From Margaritifera margaritifera (Eukaryota; Mollusca; Bivalvia; Unionida; Margaritiferidae), in contig JAQPZY010001517.1 of the NCBI GenBank assembly GCA_029931535.1, forward strand, positions 2,984,001-3,048,000: a DNA stretch of 64,000 nucleotides, given 5' to 3'. Shown here one piece after another: positions 13,086 through 24,600 of the stretch. A program made the translations under genes and the position numbers. A model generated the notes under the pieces. It was not told the DNA's origin. It did no database searches and was given only the letters and a program-made list of their open reading frames with translations. The first letter of the stretch is position 1, and every line of letters begins with the position of its first letter.

Positions 13086-13521
13086 GTATATTCTTATTTT
13101 AGCATGTATTCATTGAAATCGCATATAAATTTAGATCATTTTTACTCTGGTGACACATGTTACAAAGAAATGTAACCCTTACATTTTGAGGAATATGTAG
13201 ATTGGTCTTCTATTATATCTATTCTTGTGACAAGAATTTAATCCTGCTATCATAATTCTAATAGGTTTTGTAAAAATTGTTTGGACATGTTTATCTGTAT
13301 ATAACAGGTAAATATAGAACCTATATACATACATGTGATAAAAATGAGGGGTCAGATTGGAACAAATAGAGAGATTTGCAAAATTTGGTCAGGAGTTTTG
13401 ACCTCAAAAGAGGGAGGTTTTTCATCGACCTGACTTTTAGCATGTAAATGGGCAAAAATTACTAATATTTAACAAATTTCCATGTTTTTAATATTAAAAT
13501 ATGCAATTCAGTTCTTTCACA

Positions 13522-15509
13522 TTAACTTGTTGCTTTCACACTCTTCATATCTGTAACACAAGCATTTTTAGCATTTCTTACAAGATCATTGCCTGGATTA
13601 TATTGGTGGCAGTCCTTATCATTGTTCATCTTAACACTTAAAAGATTATGTACTGTCACTTGATCCAGGTTTCCTCTAGAGTCAGCCTGAATTTTCCTCA
13701 GAATGGAAAATGTCCTTTTAGTGTCTGCATTGGAATGTGGCAATGTCAATACAACTGAGTTCACCAAGAAGTTTAAATTGTTTTCTGCCTGTGGGTAGAG
13801 TCAAATTGCTAACTATCAGCCAAAACTGCTCAAGACTGGTACTGTCTCTGTCGAATTTGGGAAGTTCTTCTTTGGGAGTCAGAATGTAGTCCTGAATTTC
13901 ATCTTCCAGGGCAGTTCTCTCACTCTGGGTTAACATCATGAACCTCTCAGACAGCTTCACCACTGCAATGCAAAATGCAAAACATTAGAACTTTGAAATG
14001 TACTTGCCATTTGATATACAATAGTTAAATTAAAATATTATAATATAAGGCAAGTATGTTAATTCTAATGAACTTTTTTTTTTATGCTGCAGCTAAGATA
14101 TCAAGAAAGATTACATCTCCATGCATTGTTATTGGTACCTATCACTATTTTTAATTTCCAGTTATCAGTGCAGACCTATAATATTGTTTAATTTTTCACC
14201 CATCACTAGCTGATAATTATCTGTATTGATCATAGGAGATAAGAAAACCTGCCTAATTGGATTAGTGAGTATTTATTGTACTCCCAAGCATCTAATGTTG
14301 TTTTAATGTCAGTAAGATTGTGAACATGAAGCACTGATGCATACATTAATGATCACACCCTTTGTGACTTTAAGCTTAATTTGCAGATGCCTTTGTTGTC
14401 ATCATTATCATAACTATCACCATTATTTGTAGGGGCCTCGGGTGGCCGAGTGGTCTAAGGCGCTCGCATTTACAGATCACTAACACATCTCACCTCTGTC
14501 TGCGTGGGTTCGAGTCTTGGGCTCGGCTAACGTGGATATATGAGAAAGCTTGCCAGTAGCTTCCCGTGGGTTGGTGGTTTTTACTGGGTTCTTCCTCCAC
14601 CAAATATACTGACCGCCATGTATAGCCTTTCATGTGCTGAAAAATGGCGTTAAACCCACAACAACAACATTATTTGTAAAAATAACAATCAAATCCAGAA
14701 AACAATTATTATCACTTACTATATAGACGAAGACAAAGACCTTATTCATTCCAGGCATTATGGATAAATTCCTGTACTGTATCCATATTATTCATATTAG
14801 TCTTATTCATATTATTCATATTATTATTATCTAATTGTGATTTCTTATGAACAATAAAATAGTTAAACTTTTGTAATACTTGCGTGAATATTTTATCCAA
14901 GCATGCAAAGATGAGTTCTGCTGATCCAATGTTGCAGGTTGATATTCCAAGGAATCTTGTTGATATCCTGTTTACATCCTTGTCGAAAACACGAACTAAG
15001 ACTGTTAGCATTTTATTATCCCCTTGATCATTTGACTCGTCAAGGAGGATGACAAATTTTTGTTTGCGGCACATGTCTGTGACTTTCTCATCTCAATGAA
15101 GACCCAAAGCTTGGGTCACAATGTGAGTAGTTTTTGTCCATTTGCATGAGAATTTTTGTGTGATGTCTGAGTCTGGGAACATTATTTTGACTCTATTTGA
15201 AACATGATCTGCTACTAGAAATGGGAGATTATATTCGGCTATAAAGTTGGCAAATAGTGTCTCGGCAATTGCAACTTTATTCACATTTGATGCAGATTCC
15301 GCCAACATGGATTTCAGTGATGGCATATTGGTTGTCGCATTTAATATGCTTTTATGCGATGGGGTTTCTGCATGATGCATGATGTCATTCTTGCAACCGT
15401 AACAGATTTTAAATTCAGCTTTACAGGAAGAGCAGAATGCATATTCATGTCCCTTTGAACTCGATTGGAACCACTGAACTTCCTGTTTCCATCCATCATT
15501 GAATTTCAT
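13522..15509 (-). mobile_element. Decayed hAT-family transposase
   Basis: On the minus strand, reading from 15509 downward, the N-terminal part has a zinc-finger-like start (CSSCKAEFKICYGC, then HHAETPSHKS). It continues with NLPFLVADH and MFPDSDI, blocks typical of SCAND3/ZBED-like hAT transposases. After a stop at about 15090, the segment at 15074-14742 has ILLDESNDQGDNK and FLGISTCNIG, the catalytic-domain region. The C-terminal dimerisation block LPHSNADTKRTFSILRK lies at about 13690-13745, followed by the usual small LL-x-VK-x-N region. The middle (13970-14740) has lost recognisable coding sequence and carries a SINE. Stops and the gap make it a relic. No terminal inverted repeats or target duplication could be fixed with confidence. 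Confidence 0.8.
14422..14678 (+). mobile_element. tRNA-derived SINE, family 1, with perfect 10-bp target duplication
   Basis: The body (14432-14668) begins with a tRNA-like head: A-box-like ggtggccgagtgg at 14441 and B-box gggttcgagtc at 14506. A central region follows (gtgagaaa-like, then ctccaccaaatatactgacc) that resembles the conserved domain I know from molluscan SINEs. It ends in a short (aac)n tail. The direct repeat attatttgta occurs at 14422-14431 and again at 14669-14678, an exact target-site duplication. It sits in the decayed middle of the hAT transposase, so it inserted after or during that element's decay. Confidence 0.9.
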
Positions 15510-15569
15510 GTGTTATTGTGCTTGCTTGGATTTGTGGTGTTTTGGCATTGGGAGACAATGCAAGCGTAG

Positions 15570-15885
15570 ACATCTCGACAAACTTTAAACACCAAAGTCA
15601 AACTGACCCAGTTTTATGCCACTTGAGCTTTTGAGTAATCCAAGCATAATCAATTAACATCTTTAATCGTGTCCAAATTACTTTTGATCATACACAGTAT
15701 AGACTCTGAATTCATCTTGACAACTTTAAGCACCGAAGCAGAACATACATTGCGGAGAGAATCAAAGTAATGTCTATTGTTTCATGCTGATTGAGCTTTT
15801 CAGTAACCCAGCCATAATCAATTAACGTCTTTAATCCTTTCCGAATTACTTCTACTCACACATAACATAATCCAACTCGACAAAC
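15570..15885. repeat. Diverged ~150-bp duplication (2 copies)
   Basis: The segments 15570-15705 and 15715-15865 share ordered blocks: caactttaa-caccgaag, a gagcttttsagtaa block, cataatcaattaac and tctttaatc followed by attacttt/ct. The duplication lies just upstream of the hAT coding remnant. Confidence 0.6.
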
Positions 15886-16179
15886 TTCAAATGAAGCCAG
15901 ATGATCGACCATGCCGACAGGATCAAAGGATGAAATTAGCAAGTACATTTACTTGCCCTGCTTAAGCCAGTTCAGTCATGTGATCACAGGCAAAAAATTA
16001 ATTTTTGTTCTCAGTAATAATTTTGCGTACGCGAGAGATTTCAGTGAGTGATGGGAGGGATGGGAGATACCCCTAAACTCGGGAGAAAAAACCTCCCGTG
16101 TGGGAGGTTCACATGTATGTATATATGCACCCTTATGTTTGGCCAACTCTGTACATGTATATAGCATGTACTCAACTGC

Positions 16180-17190
16180 TAATAGCATAGATCAAGATCG
16201 GATTTTACATCAACTGCTAACATATAGATCTGACTTTGCATCAGCTGCTAACAGTATAGATCTAGAACTGACATTGCATAAGCTACTAACAGCATAGAAC
16301 TGACTTTGCATCAACCCCTAACAGCATAGATCCAGATCTGACTTTGCATCTGCTGCTAGCAATATTGATTCAGATATGATTTTGCATCAACTGTTAACAG
16401 CATAGATCTGATTTTCCATCAGTTGCTAACAGTATATATACAGGTCTGACTTTGCATCAACTGCTAGCAATAAAGATCAAGATCTGACTTTGCATCAACT
16501 TTGACAGTATAGATTTGACTTGGCATCAACTGCTAACAGCATAGATGTATATCTTGGCATCAGCTGCTAAAAGCATAGATATATAACTTTGCAACAACTG
16601 CATAACAGCATAAATCTGACTTTGCATGAACTGATGACAACATCAATCTAACTTTGCATCAACTGCTGACAGCATAGATCTAATTTTGCATCAATTGCAA
16701 ACAGCATATACCTGACTTTGCATCAAGTGCTAACAACATAAATCTGACTTTGCATGAACTGCTAACAACATAGATCTAACTTTGCATCAACTGCTAACAG
16801 CATAAATCTAACTTTGCATCAACTGCTGACAGCATAGATCTAACTTTGCATCAACTGCTAACAGCATACATGTGACTTTGCATCAAGTGCTAACAGCATA
16901 AATCTGACTTTGCATAAACTGTTAACAGCATAGATTTGACATTGCATCAACTGCTAACAGCATAGATCTTACTTTGGACCAGCTGCTAACATCAACTTTT
17001 AACAGGAAAGTTCTGACTGCGTATTAACTGCTAATAGCATGGATTAGACTTTGCATCAACTGCTGACATCATAGATCCAGATCAGACTTTGCATTAACTG
17101 CTAACAGCATAGATATGATTTTGCATCAACTGCTGACAGCATAGACCTATATCTAACTTTGCATAAAGTGCTCGGACATAGGGCTATTGG
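16180..17190. repeat. Diverged satellite, ~32-38 bp unit, about 30 copies
   Basis: The unit contains ctgactttgcatcaactgct and aacagcatagat, with an optional gatccagat insertion. Copies differ at many positions, indicating an old array. Confidence 0.9.
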
Positions 17191-18367
17191 CTGAGTAGAA
17201 GTCTCATTCAACCAGATTCTTGCATGGCTCCATGAGATCTCTGAGGGTCTGGTAAAATGTTTATTTTTTTGCTGATAGAAATTATTCCAGTCCAACCTTG
17301 TAGAATTGAAACTACAACAACATTTCTCCCTGTATCAAAATTTATCTATACATTTTGCAATCATTCAGATCAAGATTCTGATGTGAGCTTTAAAGGATAT
17401 CATTAAACATCACTTTGTAAACAGATACCAATTGCAGGAGCATTAATCGGATGATAAAACTGTCCATGTTTACTTGAAACATTACATTATCTCATAACCA
17501 CAATAACATATTATGTCATCAGCTAAATCAAATCACTTGTCCAAAAGTTACAAATGTCCTGTTCTTGCATTACAAGGAAAATTTAGTTTGTTACCAGACT
17601 ATCTTTTGGTGGAGATCTCACAGAAACACATGCGAGATCTTGTTGATTCAGACTATGCAGTTCATTTTGAATCATAAGTAGAACAAACAACACGCACCTT
17701 GATCTGCTGGCATATTCTTCAAACTCAGACCTGAGTGGACATTGTTTGCAGTTTGGCTTGTGCTGTACATGGACAAATATTGTAACTTACTTTTATTTGT
17801 TTTCATGACCATTTTCATTCCAGGAACCAATCTCGGATATCTTCTGTATTCAGTGTAGTATCCGCCCTTAAAAAATGATAATGTGCATAAATTTCATGAA
17901 ATTAATGTCCATCATAATAAGTGCACATCAGCGATATCATAAACAGTGACCCCCAAACACTTACATACTGGCTATAGGAGTTAGCTCTATGTCTACGTTG
18001 AGAGCTCTCCACTTTGGAGGGTCATTGTCTCTCTCCCAGCATGTTCACACCCAATAAAACACGTGTGAGATCTGTTTTTCAGACTGATACAACACACAAA
18101 GTTATAACAAGATAACAATCATGAGTGGTGGTAGTCTTTAATAAAAATCATGAGGTCCTGACAGATTTTAGCAGCTGAGGTACACTTGGATTGAGAAAAG
18201 TGCAAATAGAAATGAATTATTTATATTTGTTTTGACCCAAAGATAAGTGTACACTTATTAAGGCATATGTTGCTGTTACATCAGCTATGATAAGTAGTAT
18301 TCATTTTTTTATTATTTGGCTGTAGAAATCTCACTTAACCTGGATTTCAATATTTTCCTTGATGCAG
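17191..18367. other. Upstream flank or 5' intron of the RING gene
   Basis: No coding exon is visible. A pyrimidine-rich stretch ending in gatgcag at 18361-18367 is a plausible splice acceptor for a 5' UTR exon. A segment at 17640-17720 (agaacaaacaacacgcacc, gatctgctggca) weakly resembles the inverted-repeat element found at 30970 and 60614. Confidence 0.4.
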
Positions 18368-18675
18368 GAAAAGGAATCATCGTAAAAAAAAAACAAGTTA
18401 GCAGTCCAAAATGACGAAAATTTTGTAACCAGTCAAGACAAGGGTATGAGATGGCAAGTAAGGAAGCAGCTGTCAGGCCAAAGACAGGCAGAGACAGGCC
18501 ATATAGTGTGTCAAAAGATGAGGCTTATGCACGTCAGTTGAATAGAGAACTTAACGAGGCCGCATTAGAGGACGATGAAGAAATGGCACGACGTGTCCAG
18601 AAAGAGTTGGAGGAAGAGCAGGCTCATGCAGATGAGGAACTTGCTCGACAACTTCTTGAGGAGGATCAATCCCCG
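18368..18675 (+). CDS. RING gene exon 1 (coding part 18451-18675)
   Basis: The ATG at 18451 has g at -3 and g at +4. An in-frame stop lies at 18412-18414, which supports this start if the exon begins at the acceptor ending at 18367. The exon encodes residues 1-75. It has three repeats at residues 23-34, 42-53 and 61-72, exactly 19 residues apart, charged and helix-prone. The donor is ccg|gttagg after 18675, phase 0, matching the phase-0 start of exon 2. This end of the exon is also the start of a tandem array that copies the donor. Confidence 0.8.
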
Positions 18676-21600
18676 GTTAGGTTCATAAAAGGGTGCTCTA
18701 GTAATAATACATGCAATCCCCGGTTAGGTTCATAAAAGGGTGCTCTAGTAATAATACATGCAATCCCCAGTTAGGTTCATAAAAGGGTGCTCTAGTAATA
18801 ATACATGCAATCCCCGGTTAGGTTCATAAAAGGGTGCTCTAGTAATAATGCATGCAATCCCCGGTTGGTTCATAAAAGGGTGCTCTAGTAATAATACATG
18901 CAATCCCCGGTTAGGTTCATAAAAGGGTGCTCTAGTAATAATGCATGCAATCCCCGGTTGGTTCATAAAAGGGTGCTCTAGTAATAATACATGCAATCCC
19001 CGGTTAGGTTCATAAAAGGGTGCTCTAGTAATAATACATGCAATCCCCGGTTAGGTTCATAAAAGGGTGCTCTAGTAATAATGCATGCAATCCCCGGTTA
19101 GGTTCATAAAAGGGTGCTCTAGTAATAATGCATGCAATCCCTGGTTAGGTTCATAAAAGGGTGCCTCTAGTAATAATACATGCCAATGTCTGATCAATTT
19201 TGTGTTTTGAGCCCAGTGCTATCAGAGTGAAGGGTCTGGGGTACCATACATTGCATACAGGTAGCCTTTTGAGCCCAGGGCTATCAGAGTGAAGGGTCTG
19301 GGGTACCATACATTGAATACAGGTAGCCTTTTGAGCCCAGTGCTATCAGAGTGAAGGGTCTGGGGTACCATACATTGAATACAGGTAGCCTTTTGAGCCC
19401 AGTGCTATCAGAGTGAAGGGTCTGGGGTACCATACATTGAATACAGGTAGCCTTTTGAGCCCAGTGCTATCAGAGTGAAGGGTCTGGGGTACCATACATT
19501 GAATACAGGTAGCCTTTTGAGCCTAGTGCTATCAGAGTGAAGGGTCTGGGGTACCATACATTGAATACATGTAGCCTTTTGAGCCCAGTGCTATCAGAGT
19601 GACAGGTCTGGGGTACCATACATTGAATACAGGTAGCCTTTTGAGCCCAGTGCTATCAGAGTGAAGGGTCTGGGGTACCATACATTGAATACAGGTAGCC
19701 TTTTGAGCCCAGTGCTATCAGAGTGAAGGGTCTGGGGTACCATACATTGAATACAGGTAGCCTTTTGAGCCCAGTGCTATCAGAGTGACGGGTCTGGGGT
19801 ACCATACATTGAATACAGGTAGCCTTTTGAGCCCAGTGCTATCAGAGTGAAGGGTCTGGGGTACATTGAATACAGGTAGCCTTTTGAGCCCAGTGCTATC
19901 AGAGTGAAGGGTTTGGGGTACATTGAATACAGGTAGCCTTTTGCTGCATGAATTTATGATTACTCCTCCATTGATTTTGTTTTGAAAATATAATTACCAA
20001 ATATTTCACAAAAGAGAAAAATGATTAATGACTGACACTAAGGAAAAACCTAAGACCTAAAGCTAACAGTTTCATTTATGAATGTGCCTTTTCAGGGTTA
20101 CAAAATTTAAACTGGGCTACTAGGTTTATTTGTTGATGGTCAGCTGAGCTACCATCTGATTTAAGCTGGGCTGTTAGGTTCATTTCCTGATTACCAGTTG
20201 AGCTTTCATTTGATTTTGACATTTGTCAGATCCTGTAGCCTTGAAATTGCAAAATTCTAACGCGTTAAATTGGATAGTTTTTGTGAAGGAAACTCAGTTC
20301 ACAAATTTATTATTCACTTTAAATTATAATCTGAAATGGGCCATACAAACTATCCTTTATTTCCAATCACTGGAAAACTAAATTAGCAATAATTGTATTC
20401 ATGTTAAAGTTTTATTTACAAATGGATTGTGTGTAATATCCTTCTTACCCATCAGAATAGTTCACAAAATTTCATGCCACAAAAACTTGCCCCTGGGTCA
20501 TTACCTGGAAACTGTTATGATCCCTACCCTATATCCATGTATTTATTTCATGTCAAAAATACTTGCTGCTGGGTCATTACATAGAAACTGTTAATATTAC
20601 TACCCTATAACCAATATAATTATTTCATGTCACAAATTCTTTCCCCTGGGTCATTAAATATAAACTGTTAACATCCTTACCCTATAACCAATATAATTAT
20701 TTCATGTCACAAATTCTTTCCCCTGGGTCATTAAATATAAACTGTTAACATCCTTACCCTATAACCATGTAATTATTTCATGTCACAAAAGTTGCCCCTG
20801 GGTCATTACATGGAAGCTGTTAAGATCCCTACCTTATAAGCATGTAGTTATTTCATGGGCATGGGAACATAAATTCATATCTGTATTTCTTCAGTATCCA
20901 TTGAAGAAATCTTCCTCAGTAAGTTAAAAAATATAATTTGACAATAGCAGTAGAGAAAAGGGTAAAGTAATTACCTTAAACATGTTTTGATTGTAATAAT
21001 CTCCATAAGTGACTAATAATATACAGTCTGTTCAACTTTATCTGACCTCTTTTTAACGGATGATTGCATTTATGTGATGAAATTTCATAAAATGGTTCTT
21101 GTCTTACTAAAATTTGTATGTTTAACCAACAGTCTCATGATCCGACTCAAACGTCTTTATTTGGATATGAAATGCTTTAAATATATATATTATTGGTTGA
21201 TATATCTGACATAAATTATCTTTGGCTTTATTGTTTTAACAATCTGATGTCAGGCAAGTTTCTTTAATATGCCTCAAGGTTGCAATAATGAACAGCTGGC
21301 ACATACACCCAATGCAATGCTCAAGGTTGCAATAATGAACAGCTGGTACATACACTCAATGCAATGCTCAAGGAATATTATGACCTCTTATCTAAGTAAA
21401 CCTGATTAGGTAAACAAAACAGAAGTGTCCAACAGTGAACTCTGTCATTAGGCAAAATTTGTTTATCTGACTTGTGTTTATCTGATAAATTTTAGTGCAA
21501 CAGACTTCATTAAGCATATGAATTCATTATATTGAATTGGGTAGAAAGTCAAAATAGGGTCATTACAACATTCTTTTCAAACTTAATTTAGATTGTTCCT

Positions 21601-24600
21601 TACAATGTATTGAATCTTTTAAATGGGATATTGCATCACATTCAGGGTGTGACAAATATTGTGCCTGAAGCCCAGGGCAAACCTGAATACTTAGTCTGGC
21701 TACCAAATGTTGAAATAAGGATAATCCATTGAGCTTTTGCATCATATCATGACTTGTTCTATATTTTTTAAAAACATAATTACGAGACTGTTTAACAGAA
21801 AATAACTGTTAAAGATAGGAAGGAAATGAAAAGTCTGAAGGCCAATAGTCTCATATTATACTGCATTTTTTGAGCTAATGAATTTAAGCTGGGCTACCAG
21901 ATTCATTTCCATATAGCCCATTGGGCTACCATTTGATTTTAAAATTTGTCAGTCCCTGCATATTAAATGGATTTCCATAAGAATATACATTTCATTGAGT
22001 CTTTGTATGCATGGAACACTTAGAAAACTTGCTTATTATCTACCAATTATATTAATTTCAGCAACCGAGGAGTCAGTAAGTCTATGAGTAAATAATCTTT
22101 TAAAAGTTGAAGCATCTGTGTCCATTCATCATTAAGATAAATCTATGTTTCATATCATCATCACTTTGACACCTGAACCTTGTATTTGTTAAAACTTTTT
22201 CAGCAAGAAACTCATGCTCATGCTCAAAATTCCAGAATTAGATATGATACTTAATTATTAAAAATAATTATCAAAAAATAAACAATACCGACACGTAAAA
22301 TCTGTGACCGGTTTCACTTTATTGCTTCATCAGACTGAATTCAGATTATTGTTTACGTCATTAAATACATTTGGTTTCAAAGAGATTAACTTTATAAAGA
22401 AAATGACCTAAAGAAAGTGATGTCATAGCTTGAATTGTTCTGGGACATTCTAGCTACAGTCTTAAATGCCTAAATAGCATGAAAAAATGACATATTAAAA
22501 TATACATAAATAGCATGGGAAAATGACATATTAAAAGATACATAAACAGCATGGAAAAATGACATTAAAAGATACATAAATAGCATGGAAAAATGACATA
22601 TTAAAATATACATAAATAGCATGGAAAAATTATGTATTAAAATATACATAAATAGCATGGAAAAAATACATTAAAAGATATGTAAATAGCATGAAAAAAT
22701 AACATTGAAAGATACATAAATAACAGAAAATGACATATTAAAAGATACATAAATAGCATGGAAAAATGACATTAAAAGATACATAAAACACATGATACAT
22801 AAGGAGCACCTATATCATGGAAAATTTGGCAGTCTAGTAGTGCTACATTGAGTACTGGAGTACATGAGTACAAGTTGGGTACATCTTAAAATAAAGTCCA
22901 GATTTGGGACTTGAGTACTTAAAAAAAATGAGGCAACTATTGACAATTTGAAAGATATGTTACTTACTATTTTCTTTGTACTTAAGTTAAAATTTCCTTT
23001 CACTTGTGCTCTTATTCTTTCTTGTACATCATGTATATTTGAGGTGTATACCATAATATTTTATAAACACAAGGGTGAATGCTTCCATGTCATCTACAAT
23101 TTAATTGACCTGGTTTTGCAAGCTATACTATGCATAGCCTATTAAACTCTGTACCAATGTTTAGCTTAAATATTTGACTTTTCATTGCTACAGCACAGTA
23201 CACGTATTTTTGTATCATTGAATAGTAACAGCCATCTTTCCAGTGTTCAACCAACAGAACACCATGGTTGTGCTGGCTAGCTGTGATGATGTAATGCACT
23301 GAATGGAATACTGTATTCTGATTGTTCAACCAACAGAACACCATGGTTGTGCTGGCTAGCTGTGATGATGTAATGCACTGAATGGAATACTGTATTCTGA
23401 TTGTTCAACCAACAGAACACCATGGTTGTGCTGGCTAGCTGTGATGATGTAATGCACTGAATGGAATACTGTATTCTGATTGTTCAACCAACAGAACACC
23501 ATGGTTGTGCTGGCTAGCTGTGATGATGTAATGCACTGAATGGAATACTGTATTCTGATTGTTCAACCAACAGAACACCATGGTTGTGCTGGCTAGCTGT
23601 GATGATGTAATGCACTGAATGGAATACTGTATTCTGATTGTTCAACCAAAAATGACATGCAATTGTAATCATTTTAGGACAATTTTTCTAACTGACGTGC
23701 TGTTTTCAGTGTGTATATACTTGAGATATGAATATAATATGCATTTCTTCCTGACAGAAAATGTACTAATATTTTGTATTCGAATTTTCCACACAATACC
23801 AGAATGGCAGTTGGGTGAACATGTTTTCTAACCTGATAGGAGATAGGTGATTGAGGCCAAGTTTGCCACTTCGAGTACTCAAGTCCTAAATTTGCTTCTA
23901 GTTGAAACCAAACAGTCTTTGAAAGGAATCCAAGTTTTAAACAAATCTGTTTTGTTACTCTAGTTTTATTCTAATTTAATTTATAGACTGTCAGAGTATT
24001 GTCAGTTTTGTGTTTTTGCTCAAAAAGTTTTGAGAATATGGAGCCAGGTATCAACCTCAACATTATATTTTGTTTTCTAAGTTTCAACAGTCTTTCCATT
24101 AAAACTGTGCTTATATATGGTACTGTTATTTGCTTGCAGACAATGGCCTATGTGCCAGGTAGTGAGGTTGGCACACCACTGGAAAACCTGTTCCACATGA
24201 TGATGATGGCACACATGAGGGAAAACAATACTTTACAGGTCTGTCCAATTCCAAGTGATTTAAAAAATTGTGTAAGGAGGACTTTTTAGCTTACAGCAAT
24301 GCATCTAATATCATAACAAAAATTCGGACTTTGAAAGTTCTAATTTTTAAAATTTCTTCTTTAAATATGTTAGGAGTACATCCATGACATTGCAAATTCA
24401 GCCCTCCCAAGCTAAAATGATGTTTGCCACATTTTTTGGGCTTGTTTTAGCAACAAAACTGCTAAAATGTCATCTGCTTGCCAAGGCAGAAGTCCAGACT
24501 ATAGTGGTCTACCCCATGGATAGAGGAATTTGCTCCAAATCCCATCAGTCATATGTTATATTTCTGCTCTAGCTTTATCAGCACATTCTTTCTCTAGACA

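Noticed and set aside
14432..14530. tRNA gene
   Set aside because: The A- and B-box-like sequences belong to a SINE head; the sequence continues into a SINE body and tail with target duplications, and does not fold into a normal tRNA with an acceptor stem.
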